Below, piece by piece: positions 20,078-32,535 of a stretch of DNA of 64,000 nucleotides. A program made the translations under genes and the position numbers. The notes beneath the pieces were generated by a model that worked only from the letters and a program-made list of their open reading frames with translations, was not told the origin of the DNA and did no database searches. The stretch is from Pseudocercospora fijiensis CIRAD86 (lineage: Eukaryota > Ascomycota > Dothideomycetes > Mycosphaerellales > Mycosphaerellaceae): positions 5,386,169-5,450,168 of the forward strand of contig NW_006921534.1 in NCBI RefSeq assembly GCF_000340215.1. Reading direction: 5' to 3'. The stretch's first letter is position 1; every line of letters starts with the position of its first letter.

Positions 20078-20686
20078 CTACTCTCTCCCACCACTGACGT
20101 GCTCAAAGAAAGCCATGCCAGCAGCCAAACAACCTCTCCTCCTCGCCTTCGCCGCGAACCGCAGATTTTCAATTGCGACCTTCTCCTCCCAAATCGAATC
20201 ATGCGAAGTAAAAGTCGCGACGGAAACACTCCCAAAACTAACCGTCGGTCTCAATGGCGGTCGAGTCGGAATCACCGGGTAGTCCTTCCGTTGTTGTTGT
20301 TGTTGCTCATATGTTCCGGAAGAGTAGCCGAGTCTCTCCTCAGTTGAGAAAACTGCTGAAGCCATTTGCGGTGACGGGAAGGTCTCTCCAGAGAAAGAGA
20401 CATGCCTTGATCTTCGACGCAGGGTTCTTCTCGGGAGGTAGGCTCGACTGAAGTTGATCGTGGTGCGGAACGGATCGAGGTCATTGAGGGTGTTCGGCTG
20501 CGAAGACTGTTGGGCCAAGAAGTTCTCTGAGGAACGGTGTGATCGAAGCGGGTGCGGATGTGGTGGTCGTGGTGTTGCTGTTGGTTGTGGCTTGGCGATG
20601 AGGGTGCTGTCTGAGAAAGGCATGAGAGGCATGGTGCCAGTGGGAAGGATAGGCGTGGACAGAGGTGATCCATTAATGGTCGCCAA
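20078..20686 (-). CDS. Hypothetical protein, Pro/Ser-rich with a short poly-Gln
   Basis: 202 aa in one frame. The N-terminal half is rich in Pro, His and Ser, and TLRRRSRHVSFSGETFPSP looks like a basic kinase-type site. There is a short EQQQQQRKD run near residue 127. The most protein-like part is the end, where TVSFGSVSVATFTSHDSIWE leads into KVAIENLRFAAKARRRGCLA and GMAFFEHVSGG, suggesting a conserved C-terminal helix pair. I do not recognise the family. No introns are needed. It may be longer if an upstream exon exists. Confidence 0.5.
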   Translation of the reverse strand: MATINGSPLSTPILPTGTMPLMPFSDSTLIAKPQPTATPRPPHPHPLRSHRSSENFLAQQSSQPNTLNDLDPFRTTINFSRAYLPRRTLRRRSRHVSFSGETFPSPQMASAVFSTEERLGYSSGTYEQQQQQRKDYPVIPTRPPLRPTVSFGSVSVATFTSHDSIWEEKVAIENLRFAAKARRRGCLAAGMAFFEHVSGGRE

Positions 20687-21919
20687 GTGTGTTTGTGTGT
20701 GTCAGAGATGGCGGTGTGAATCGTAATGGTGTGGCTGAAGTCCAGGTAGTGGTTGTGTTTGATGTTGTTGTAGACCAATGAGCGTGGAGAAGATCGACTT
20801 TGTGGTGCTGATCGAAGGTGGTGCAAAGAAGGGACGGGTTGGACGGGGTACATAGATATATCAGAAAAGAGTCGGATCTCCTCTCGACGAGAAGGAAAAG
20901 GCTTACCGAAGAAGTGGTCACAGGGCCAGATCCCAGCTTACCGTGCATCGCATGATGAAGAACCATGTCAACGTTGCTATGCAAAACTTCGGCAGCGGTG
21001 ATAAGGTAGACAGAAGTGCATGAGATCCAAGTTCCGGGTAGCTGGCGAGCTGGAATAAAGTGATGTGGCTGCAGATCGTGTTCCGGAGAGGGTCGCTTAA
21101 GGGTCTTGGTGAAACCAGTTCCAGAGCTGATCATCACATCAGCCACCAGAAGGGGTGAAGGGGTATAATAAGCGATTGAGGCTGTTGCCTTTCACGGAGC
21201 GACCGCAGAGGCGTTCGTCACGCAAGCTGGACGATAGCACGCCAAGATGAACGCCGGTGAAGGTAGAGTCGAGATCTATCTTCTTCGACAGACGTTGCAT
21301 GTCCATATCTTATCATTCTTATAACGCCATGGGACTGTCTCACAGGACATCAATGCTTCGTCGGTGCGTTCCCATGTTCTACCCACAGATATTGCGGTGG
21401 GCCATTCAACCATGTGCAGAGCTATATCTGGTACCCACGAGGTCCAATGATTTTGGGGACCCAAACCCGAGTTCCAGGATGAAGAGAGAAGATGATGTCG
21501 CACCGAGAATCTGGTCCTGTCGTGACACCAGCACGTGTAAAAGTGCATGGCCTGCTCGTGGCGTTGAAGTGGAAATGAGACTCCAGTCAAAACAGGCAAA
21601 CGGATCATCGGAAAGAGCGATGGCGATAGGACCCCTGCAACAGCCACGTGCGAGGAGTCCCCGTCACTTGAGGGTTCTACAGTACAACGTGTGCTTTCGG
21701 CTTGGAGGAGACGTGAGTAATTAACTTATTGCGAGGATTCATGATGCCATTTGCGATGGCCCACGTCTCTGCAAGTGACGAAGAAGATTCCACAGCTACA
21801 TCTATGTGATATTGATCACAAATATAGTGGTGGTCTTGGCTACATGGCATACATTTGCGCCTCACGACAACTTCCTCTTGAAGCCATATATTCACGATCC
21901 CCCGCATCCATCATCTACT
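20687..21919. other. Intergenic, 1.2 kb, no gene recognised
   Basis: Short frames on both strands look like chance. No repeats or RNA genes seen. Confidence 0.4.
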
Positions 21920-23443
21920 CTATTTCAAAGTAACCAGCTCCTCGGCGCTGGTAGGATGGATAGCCACACAACGATCAAAGTCCGCCTTCGTGGCCCCCAT
22001 CTTAATCGCAACCCCGAATCCTTGCAGAATCTCATCCGATCCCGTTCCCAAAATATGCAGACCCACAACCTTTTCTTCCTTCCCGGCACAGATGATCTTA
22101 TACGCCGTCGGCCCTTTGTCGTCTGCCTCCATCATCGAGTAGTACATGCCTGTGAAGGAGGTTTGGTAGATCTTGATGGCATCGTCCCCAAACTTTTCCC
22201 GTGCCGCGGGCTCCGTGAGACCGATGGTGCCGACGACAGGGTGAGAGAAGACGACGGATGGGATGTTTTCGTACTCGAGCTTTGCGTCCGCTTTGCCGCC
22301 GAATAAGCGATCTGCGAGTCTGCGGCCTGCCGCAATGGCTACGGGTGTGAGTTCGTAGCCCTTGTCGCAGACGTCGCCGAGGGCGTAGATGTGGTCAACA
22401 TTGGTGTTCTGGTAGTCATCGACTGTGATGTGGCCCTTGTTGTTAAGCTTGACTCCAGTCACATCGAGGTTGAGCTTCTCGATTTCTGGACTTCGACCAA
22501 TGGCCCACAGCACGGTATCGATGTCCAGAATACCTTCTCCGTTGGAGTCCTTGTAGTGCAGCCTCTTGGAACCAGTGTCAAGCTCTTCCAGTTTCGATTG
22601 AGATGAGTTCTTGTGAAGGATGATTCCCTGGCGCTCGTACTCCGCCACCACCTTCTCTTGAATCATTGGGTCAAATGTCCGCAAGAACTTGTCGTGCCGA
22701 ATGAACAAGTGTGTTTCCGTACCAAGTGCATGCAACATGCCGGCCATTTCCACTGCAATGTAGCCACCACCCACAACTGCGACCTTCTTCGGCTGCTTTG
22801 GCAATTCGAAGAACCCATCAGATGTGATACCGTGCTCTGCACCCTCCACAGGGGGATAGTTCGGGTGACCACCCACTGCCACGAGGATCTTCTTGGCCTT
22901 GATGTCTACCTCGCTCTTGTCATCCAGCACAACTCGCACGGTGTGTGGGTCCTGGAAGCTGGCGAGTCCGTGTAGGTATTCCACCTTGTCATTCTTCAAG
23001 TTCTTCTCATAGATACCATTCAATCTCTTGACATACGCAGCTCGCTTCTGTGTGAAGGTGGGCCAATCGAATGGTGCAGTGGTCTTCACACTGAAGCCGT
23101 AGTTATGGGCCTCCTTGATGGTCTCTGCCATCGCCGCAGCGCTCCATGTAATCTTCTTCGGCACACAGCCAACATTGACGCATGTTCCTCCCAGACGATC
23201 TACCTCCAGAGCAATCGCCTTAGCACCATACATGCCACTGGCTCTTCGTGCACTCGCCAGTCCACCCGATCCGCCACCAATGACCAAAAAATCGCATTCT
23301 TTCTGTACAGGCGCCATGATGGGCGATGAAGAGGAGAAGTGGCGTGAGAAAAATCGGAGCCGGTCCGTGGAAGCCGTCTCGAAGGCCTTTCGAAGTGGTG
23401 CGGATGCAGTGGTGAGGAGTCGAAGGGGTATTGATTGAGACAC
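21920..23443 (-). CDS. GLR1: Glutathione reductase
   Basis: 507 aa, single exon. Reduces glutathione disulfide with NADPH via FAD, maintaining cytosolic and mitochondrial redox balance. FAD site [16 protein letters not shown] near residue 53; redox disulfide [13 protein letters not shown] with Cys88 and Cys93; NADPH-binding [17 protein letters not shown]; second FAD motif [10 protein letters not shown]; and C-terminal [12 protein letters not shown] with catalytic His496 and Glu501. The first 42 residues ([32 protein letters not shown]) form a basic Ser-rich presequence typical for mitochondrial import. The second Met (23317) starts [14 protein letters not shown], the usual cytosolic form. Two translation starts could therefore give both forms. 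Confidence 0.96.
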   Translation of the reverse strand: MSQSIPLRLLTTASAPLRKAFETASTDRLRFFSRHFSSSSPIMAPVQKECDFLVIGGGSGGLASARRASGMYGAKAIALEVDRLGGTCVNVGCVPKKITWSAAAMAETIKEAHNYGFSVKTTAPFDWPTFTQKRAAYVKRLNGIYEKNLKNDKVEYLHGLASFQDPHTVRVVLDDKSEVDIKAKKILVAVGGHPNYPPVEGAEHGITSDGFFELPKQPKKVAVVGGGYIAVEMAGMLHALGTETHLFIRHDKFLRTFDPMIQEKVVAEYERQGIILHKNSSQSKLEELDTGSKRLHYKDSNGEGILDIDTVLWAIGRSPEIEKLNLDVTGVKLNNKGHITVDDYQNTNVDHIYALGDVCDKGYELTPVAIAAGRRLADRLFGGKADAKLEYENIPSVVFSHPVVGTIGLTEPAAREKFGDDAIKIYQTSFTGMYYSMMEADDKGPTAYKIICAGKEEKVVGLHILGTGSDEILQGFGVAIKMGATKADFDRCVAIHPTSAEELVTLK

Positions 23444-24087
23444 TTTGTCAACTTGCGAGAGTGAACCGTCTTGAGGCGAAAAAAGGACGGCTAATTACAT
23501 GCGGCTCAAGATGACGTCTGATGCATCAACAAATCGCGTGCTAGAAACAGCTCTCTGCAGTAGATTTGGAGGGGTATATACACAGTTGCCCCAGTGGCCG
23601 GACACGGGAGGAGGAAGGTCAGAAGAGCCGTGTTGCTGTTTGGAACCAAGCCGGCCGTATCTGGATCTTCTCCTCAAGCTGTGACGGTCTACTTTGTCCT
23701 TTCCAAATGTCTTGTTGCCGTGTAGAGCGCTCAGTGTCATTCGTTGTGGCTGTCGATGAGTGATTACAAAATCGAAGGAATTGCGTTTGAAGATTTCGTC
23801 ATCAAACGCGCCAATGATCTCAAACGCCGAACGCCGGAGCCGAGTCCGCCACTTCACGTCAGCAAGATTCCTCAGCATTCACATGAACAGGAGGTGCAGC
23901 GTGTATGCTTTTCAACAATAAGACCCCAGTGCATATTCTGCTGCAGTACACAGCATGCCAACGATTAGCGGCAGCGTTCAAAATCCAACTCCCATGCCTT
24001 GATCCATCAGTCGTACCCTTTAACGCCGTGCAGATGCAAAACATAAAGATCCGACAATCGTAACATCAACATACATCGAGAACAGGC
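23444..24087. other. Intergenic between GLR1 and RNR1
   Basis: 644 nt holding the GLR1 promoter and RNR1 3' UTR. A CRE/ATF-like TGACGTCT lies at about 23511, about 70 nt upstream of GLR1. A role in stress control is only a suggestion. Confidence 0.35.
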
Positions 24088-27011
24088 TTAGCCACTGCAC
24101 ATGATGCAGGCCTCCGGGTTCTCAATACTGCACGCTAGGACAGCCTCGGCGTAGATGTCGCCTTCCCGGTCATCGCTCGCCTTCTCGCCATCCTCTTCTT
24201 GTGCAGACTTGGCCTTGATGGCAGGCTCTGGCAGCTCTTCTTGCTTGGGAACAGCGCCAAGGCCATCAGTAGCAAGTGTCTCTGGACTGTCGCCTTCGTC
24301 AATGTCAGCCGGGAAAGGTGGATTCACGACGGCGGACGAGGTTCTGCCAAATGTCCTCTTCGCCTTTGGCTCTGGTGGAGGCGTGGGCGAAGGAGTAATG
24401 ACATCTTGAGGAGCAGCTCGCACTTCGTTCGTCTCTTTATTCTCCAACATTGGCTTCGGCGATGGCGAAGCAGGCTTAGCAGAGCTGACTGCATTGTATG
24501 CACCAGAAGCATTGCGCTTCTTGGCACCCGTTCGGGCGATGTTAGTATCGGCGACCTTGAGCATCTCTTGATCGACAGTGAACTGGATTGGTGCGGAAGC
24601 AGCCATGGTTCGGAGGTAGTACATGCCAGTCTTGAGACCAAGCTTCCAGCCAGTGAAGTGCATGCTGGTGATCTTGCCCATGGTGGGCTCCTTCATGTGG
24701 ATGTTCAAGCTCTGAGACTGATCGATGAACGCACCACGATCAGCAGCCATCTGGACAATAGTTCGCTGACTGATTTCCCAGACAGTCTTGTACAATGCCT
24801 TGAGATCATCTGGGATGTTTGGAATGCGTTGGATAGAGCCACCGTCTGCGATGATTCGGTTCTTCATGTTCTCAGACCACAAACCACGGTCGACGAGGTC
24901 CTTAAGCAGCCATGGGTTGACAACCTGAAACTCACCAGCCAAGACACGTCGGGAGTAGATGTTGCTAGTGTATGGCTCGAAGCACTCATTGAAGCCCATG
25001 ATCTGAGAAGTGGAAGCAGTTGGCATCGGAGCCACGAGGAGGGAGTTGCGCACGCCGTGCTCGGCGATCTTAGCCTTGAGAGCGGTCCAGTCCCAGAGAT
25101 CAGTTGGAGTGACACCCCACATGTCGTATTGAAGTTCGCCCTTTGATACCGGGGAGCCTTCGTAGGTCTCGTATGGGCCAAGCTTCTCGGCCAGCTCACA
25201 AGACGCGGTCAAGGCGGCGTGGTAGATGGTCTCAAAGATCTGGATGTTGAGCCGACGTGCCTCAGGAGAGTCGAAAGGCATGCGAAGAGCAAGGAAAGCG
25301 TCAGCCAGACCCTGAACACCAAGACCAATGGGGCGGTGACGGAAGTTGCTCTTTCTCGCCTCTGGCACTGGATAGTGGTTGATCTCGATAGTCTTGTTCA
25401 AGTTCCTGGTGACCACCTGGACGACTTCGTGAAGCTTCTTGAAGTCGTAGGTCTCATTCTCAATGTCAACGTAGGTCGGCAGGGCGATCGAAGCAAGGTT
25501 GCAGACAGCTACCTCATCTGGAGCAGAGTACTCAATTATCTCGGTGCACAGGTTGGAGCTGCGGATTGTGCCAAGGTTCTTCTGGTTGCTCTTGCGGTTG
25601 CAAGCGTCCTTGTAGAGAATGAATGGACCGCCGGTCTCAGTCTGAGCCTCAAGAATGGCATACCAGATCTTCTGTGCGCGGACAGTCTCGCGACCACGAC
25701 CCTCCTTCTCGTACTGCTCGTAAAGCTTCTCAAACTCCTCGCCATAAACATCGGCGAGGCCGGGGCACTCATTCGGGCACATGAGGGTCCATTCGCCGTT
25801 CTCCTCAACACGCTTCATGAACAGATCTGGGATCCAAAGCGCGAAGAAAAGGTCTCGAGCGCGGACTTCTTCCTTGCCGTGGTTCTTGCGGAGGTCCATG
25901 AAGGCAAGAACATCGGCGTGCCATGGCTCAAGGTAGATGGCAAAAGCACCAGGGCGCTTGTTTCCACCCTGGTCAACGTAGCGAGCAGTGTTGTTGTAGA
26001 CACGGAGCATAGGAACCAGCCCGTTGGATGTGCCGTTTGTGCCTCCAATGTACGAGCCAGTCGCACGGATGCGGTGGACGTTCAGACCAATACCTCCAGC
26101 GTTCTTGGAGATCATGGCACACGTCTTCAGAGTGTCGTAGATACCCTCAATGCTGTCATCCTTCATGTCGACCAAGAAACACGAAGCAAGCTGAGCATTA
26201 GGCGTACCAGCGCTGAAAAGCGTGGGCGACGCATGTGTGAAGTACTTGTTGGACATGTAGTTGTAGGTCTCGATAGCGGCCTCAATGTCCTCGCCGTGAA
26301 TACCCACAGCCACACGCATGATCATCTGCTGTGGTCTCTCAGCAACCTTGCCGTCAATGCGCAGGAGATACGATCGCTCCAGAGTCTTGAAGCCAAAGTA
26401 CTGGTAGTTGAAGTCACGGTCATAGACGATAGCTGAGTTGAGCTCATCAGCATGCTTCATGACCACGTTGTATGTGTAGTCCGAGATCATAGGCGCAGCT
26501 TTTCTTGTCTTTGGGTTGACATAGTGGTAGAGATCTGAGACGACAGCCGAGAATTGCTTCTTGGTCTGCTTGTGGAGGTTGGAAACTGCGATACGCGCGG
26601 CGAGGATGGCGTAGTCTGGGTGAGTGGTGGTCATGTATGCAGCAGTCTCGGCGGCCTGTGATCAACGTCAGTAACGCTGCTAAAGTGGTTGCATATGAGA
26701 CGCGTCGCGTACCAAATCGTCGAGCTGGATTGTGGTGACACCTTGGTAGACACCGTTGATGACCTTCATTGTTATGGCCGTGGAATCGACGTGCTCTGGG
26801 TCGAGGCCATAACAGAGCCTGGATACACGGGCTGTGATCTTGTCGAACTGGACGCGCTCTTTGCGGCCATCTATATGGGTGTCAGCGGAAGTCGAGAGGT
26901 GATGGTGGCGTCTTTGTCTGCCAGCAGTGGCAAGGCGTATGATGTTCTCTGAGACTGGGCCCAGGAAATATACGTATATGCTTGATACGTACCGCGCTTG
27001 TAGACGAACAT
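24088..27011 (-). CDS. RNR1: Ribonucleoside-diphosphate reductase large subunit
   Basis: complement(join(24088..26655, 26713..26870, 26993..27011)), 914 aa. Makes dNDPs from NDPs with the small radical subunit. Exon 1 is only 19 nt (MFVYKR plus one base), exon 2 carries [20 protein letters not shown] (ATP-cone specificity region), and exon 3 the catalytic barrel: [20 protein letters not shown] with the first active-site Cys, [12 protein letters not shown] with the loop Cys, [15 protein letters not shown] and [19 protein letters not shown]. The very end, EACIMCSG, supplies the CxxC pair that re-reduces the active site. Between the barrel and this tail lies about 130 residues of low-complexity Pro/Ser/Glu-rich sequence, which seems long for the family. 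The exon 1-2 intron is 122 nt, the longest intron I place in the window. Confidence 0.95.
26699..26709. promoter_or_regulatory. Extended MluI-cell-cycle-box-like motif in RNR1 intron 2
   Basis: GACGCGTCGCG, containing ACGCGT, overlaps the donor end of intron 2. The same 11-mer occurs in the PSF2 promoter at 61002-61012. Confidence 0.45.
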
Positions 27012-27246
27012 GATCGTCTGTGGCAGCGAGGTCTCTACCTCGAGCTGTACTGGGTAATGGTGCAGATTGCTTCAAGCACAGCCTCCTGGTATGATGGTTC
27101 GACAACTCAAGCACAATCAATGCCGCTTGAGGAGAAGTTGTTAGAGGCTTGGGAGGTTGTTGTCGAGTGAAGCAAAGAGTGGTTGGTGCGATCCGGTGCA
27201 CAGGAGGGGACGGCAGGCAGGATGTTTGGACCAGACGCGCTTTCCA

Positions 27247-27252
27247 ACGCGT
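27247..27252. promoter_or_regulatory. MluI cell-cycle box (ACGCGT) upstream of RNR1
   Basis: ACGCGT 236 nt upstream of the RNR1 start codon, with a near match (GACGCGC) about 12 nt further along. MBF-type factors bind such sites in G1/S genes, of which RNR1 is a classic. Occupancy is inferred. Confidence 0.45.
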
Positions 27253-28334
27253 AAAGTCACGAAAAGTCCACGGCTGGCTAGTGGTTCCACCGTTCCAGCG
27301 AAACAGCGGCATCGGCGATCGGCGGATGACATAATCGAAAGGCACGTGCGCTGACTAGAGAATTTCTCGTCCAACGCGCTTCTCCGAGTCTCCAATAATA
27401 TCGACATCCCATCGTATGACATTGAGCGGCTGAGTGTTCTTGCCGCGCTCAAGCTACTTCTGAAGCATTGCAAGCACCTCCTTCTACTTCCAGCGACCAC
27501 GCTTCCTTTCTCTGGCACGGCAGAAACCTGCAACAATGGAAATGGTCGTTGAAGCGGTCCTGGCAACGATGACAGCTTGGCTAGAGAGAATTTTCCTGGC
27601 CATCTGATTGTAGTATCTGGCTCTTTCGAAGACTCGGCGACCTCGATTCTCCTACAGTCACGAGTTCAATTTGTAGCCAAGAACGAATCAAAAGGTCCGC
27701 CCGGACCGTCTCACTCGTGTTGCTGCATCTTAGCCTGGCTTTGAGGATGTTGCGTCTAATTGCTGAGATACATGCCATTCTGCACGATAAAACCTTGCCG
27801 GTAGAGATGAGTCGACTTCAGACATATCAAAGGAGATGAAAGGGAAAAGAAAAGGCTGAGTTTCGAAACTGCAATCATTGACTTTATATCTGATGCGCCT
27901 TTCGACACCCTCGTATAGCAGGACAAGGAAGTGAGGTTGCCTTCGTTGCCCTGAGCGGTATTTCTCAGCACAGCCGCCTTGTCTTGTTCGGCGATATCAT
28001 CATACATCGACATGTTCGGTCGCTGAACCAAGAACACACTGAAAACCTAGTCCTGCAGACACTCATGGAGCACACTCTCAGTGATAGGCCTCAACATGCT
28101 GGTAACACACCCTCCAGAGAACGGCCTCTTCATTCTTCTTTCTAAGCTACTAACGAGGCGGCAACCAGTCAAAGTAGCCATATCCCCTGTAATAACTCGT
28201 CCGCTCGGAGCGTTCGTCGGCAAAACTGGGATGTCGACTAGAGTGAGTAATCTGATTGCACGGAACGATCAGATTTAAGCCGTGCGCTGCATTTAATAGC
28301 AATTCTTGCTCCACTTCAGTTCGTCGGACTTAAC
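27253..28334. other. Intergenic, about 1.1 kb, no gene recognised
   Basis: Upstream flank of RNR1. No coding signal, RNA gene or clear repeat. Confidence 0.4.
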
Positions 28335-28604
28335 CTAGGACTTCGTTAAGGGGATCAACCAATTTCCTACCAGTCTTAGAAGATTGCCGAAAATAGTGAA
28401 CGCAACGCGGAAGTGCACACAACCCTTGTCTGCGCCTGAGGGCCAAGAGCCAGGTGGATCGCATGTAATCAGACGTCGATCCCGTTTTGGGATTTCGTAG
28501 GTGATGAGGCAAAGGCGATTGACTGCTTCGTCGAAGAGGGCTTTCATGCCTTCAGCGTTGAGGTCTGGAGATGCTTGTGAGGACATTGGTCCTTGATTGC
28601 GCAC
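28335..28604 (-). CDS. Small hypothetical ORF, unknown
   Basis: 89 codons, or 83 from the second Met (28586: MSSQASPDLNAEGMKALFDE). Residues such as AVNRLCLITYEIPKRDRRLI look protein-like, but no family is recognised. It could be an exon of a larger gene or a remnant. It has no obvious partner exon. Confidence 0.25.
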   Translation of the reverse strand: MRNQGPMSSQASPDLNAEGMKALFDEAVNRLCLITYEIPKRDRRLITCDPPGSWPSGADKGCVHFRVAFTIFGNLLRLVGNWLIPLTKS

Positions 28605-28839
28605 TCCGTGCTCGACACATTTGCTAGAGAATGGATGACAAGATCGTTCAAAGTTCGCAGGAGCTGAAGTGTTGGCAATGGCAGGTTACAGATGCTTGTC
28701 TTGGTGAGAATGGACAGGCTAGGAGAGTGTCATATTTATGAAGGTCCGAGATGGAGCGAGAGTGGTTGTGAGATTCAAGTGCATCTTGGTTCAGTCCTAC
28801 GCGGTCTTCGCGGAAGGTCTCAGTTCAAGTACCCGTGTC

Positions 28840-30129
28840 TCACGACTGCAAGAAGAGCAAAGCATGCGCCCTTGCAAGATCAGACAGCCATTCCTCAAGC
28901 CCTGTCTCAGGATGAATGAGGCCCTTCTCAAAGAACACCTGATGAACCTCCTGCGAAATATACGTGAACCACACGAACGTCCAAACATATCCGACAACCC
29001 TCTCAAACCTCGTCACAGGCGCTTCATGATTTCTCCCACCGGTCTCACGCCATACAAAGCGCACGCCGTCCTCTACCGTAATAAGGACAGCCTGACTCAT
29101 AAAGAAGCGGAAATTGCCCATTTCGTCGGGTCCAGCACAGAAAGAGTACCAAGAATGTATTACGAAGCTTATAAAGAAGCTGGCGTAAAGCTTGGTGTAT
29201 CTTGATGCGAAAGTGCCTTTCTTGAGTCCAAGAGTAGACACGAGGAGACCACTGTAGACCTCGAATGTTCTTCGGAAGGATTGGTGCCAGACTTGTCCCC
29301 AGGTTCGTCGGACTGACCATGCATTACCAACCCTGCCGAAGAGTGGTGGCCATTCAGCAGGTGAGCAGATGCCAAGGAATGTTGCGATGGCTGCGGCGGT
29401 TGAGTACAGCATTTTCGAGCTGTCCCACATGCGCATCTGACATGACCAGATGAACGTTGCCTCGATTGCAAGCGTGTATGCTAAGCTGCCATCGCCATCG
29501 TTGGTGTTACGTGTACGTAGCGTGGCTGAAAAGTTGATGAGGTACATTTCGACTGATCTTCGAATCCAGAGCTTGACTACTCTCATCAAATGGCGAGATG
29601 CAGCTTGCCGGTTTGTGAGACCGATGTCCGGGTTCGACGGGACCTTAGCGACTTGCCAGTTCCAGCCGATACCTCGCCAAGATGAAAGCAGCGCGCAAGC
29701 CCAATAGAAGCGTTCTTTATATGATACGCAATCTTCGAGTGCTACGCCTTTGATGCCGTGGTTCTTGAAGGTCTTGACTGTTGTGCTCGGACCTGATCGT
29801 GGTCCCTTCGGACTGTTCAACAGGCGTGCTTGTCGACCTTGGAGAGTCCCGATAACCATATGGTCGGTGAAACTCAGGAAGGTCAAAAGTGTGATCAGAC
29901 AGACAAAGTAATCGTCGCTGATTGAGCCGGTAGTATATACGATCCGAGTGAATGCTAGGAAGAGAACGATAGGAAAGATGAAGACAACACGAAAAATCCC
30001 ATCAAGCTGCGCCGTGCAAGATCCCAGGCAGATCGCTATCATGAGTGGTAGATGCCATCGCGGTTGCTGAGGCCTGGCATCGTAGTCAGGCAGATAGGGG
30101 GATAGCCGGGAGCTGATCAGATCTCTCAT
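28840..30129 (-). CDS. Wax-synthase-like membrane-bound O-acyltransferase
   Basis: 429 aa, intronless, with about seven to eight hydrophobic segments (HLPLMIAICLGSC, VVFIFPIVLFLAF, YFVCLITLLTFLSF, and near the C-terminus VVGYVWTFVWFTYIS). The motif EWPPLFGRVGNAWSVRRTWG followed by VWHQSFRRTF (His282), and the embedded FFISFVIHSW (His325), are typical of the fungal wax-synthase domain group related to MBOAT enzymes. Such proteins transfer acyl groups to alcohols or to secondary metabolites at the ER (trichothecene-pathway acyltransferases are known relatives). The substrate is unknown, and no cluster partner is adjacent. Confidence 0.82.
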   Translation of the reverse strand: MRDLISSRLSPYLPDYDARPQQPRWHLPLMIAICLGSCTAQLDGIFRVVFIFPIVLFLAFTRIVYTTGSISDDYFVCLITLLTFLSFTDHMVIGTLQGRQARLLNSPKGPRSGPSTTVKTFKNHGIKGVALEDCVSYKERFYWACALLSSWRGIGWNWQVAKVPSNPDIGLTNRQAASRHLMRVVKLWIRRSVEMYLINFSATLRTRNTNDGDGSLAYTLAIEATFIWSCQMRMWDSSKMLYSTAAAIATFLGICSPAEWPPLFGRVGNAWSVRRTWGQVWHQSFRRTFEVYSGLLVSTLGLKKGTFASRYTKLYASFFISFVIHSWYSFCAGPDEMGNFRFFMSQAVLITVEDGVRFVWRETGGRNHEAPVTRFERVVGYVWTFVWFTYISQEVHQVFFEKGLIHPETGLEEWLSDLARAHALLFLQS

Positions 30130-30426
30130 GTTTCCTTCGTAGCTGTGCTTTCTAATAGAGCCTTTGAAAAAGGTTGCTGTTCTGCTTGATGGCTACACGC
30201 TGCGGTGAGGTGTATATGCAAGATCGGATGATAGCTTGGTCAGCGCCAGCCTCCTCCAGCAAGCTCTACTCAAGAAAATGTAGGATCTGCATCTTCTTGG
30301 CGCTCGCAATGCCCTGCTTTGTGCGGACACACACCTGATTAGCCACTTACGAAGCGCTCTCACCTGTCCTCTCTGCTCGTCGCGTCACAAGCATGAACTC
30401 AAAGAGTGTCGCAAACAATACCTACT

Positions 30427-32102
<1,676 letters not shown>

Positions 32103-32481
32103 TCAATGAGATATGACTTGCATGAGGCCACAAAAGGCTCGCCAGGAGTTTCCTATCAAACAAAATACCCTTGAAGCGTACAAATGAGTTGACATGTTTC
32201 TAGTATCCCGCCTATTCTTTTCTCATATCCATCCTCTTCCATCTCCCCGGCCTGCCGAGTGGGGCCAAGCCGATCACACCCCGCCGAGCCCGACTTCATG
32301 ACATGGCTATGGAGAACCACTCATATTCCTACTTTACACCCTTGCAGCATATGCTAGCTTCCCTCGGATAGTCACGTCATACTCATGGCTCCAACACCAG
32401 TATACACGCCGCCATCAGGCCTTCGAACGAATCTTGAGGACTTTGCCGACTTCATCAAACAGCAGCACAATGTCAAGATAG

Positions 32482-32535
32482 GCAAGTCTGTGACCTCATA
32501 CCGACAAGTTCACATAAATTAAGTCATTCTATCAG
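32482..32535 (+). other. GC-AG intron in acetoacetyl-CoA synthetase
   Basis: 54 nt; donor GCAAGT preceded by G, acceptor CAG. It joins KI to DSYADLHRYSV in frame. GC-AG introns are a known minor class with exactly this donor pattern. Confidence 0.7.

Noticed and set aside
25219..26436. Long open frame (405 codons) on the plus strand
   Set aside because: Antisense to the conserved RNR1 barrel; it arises from codon bias of the real gene and has no domain of its own. The frame at 24199-25146 is the same case.
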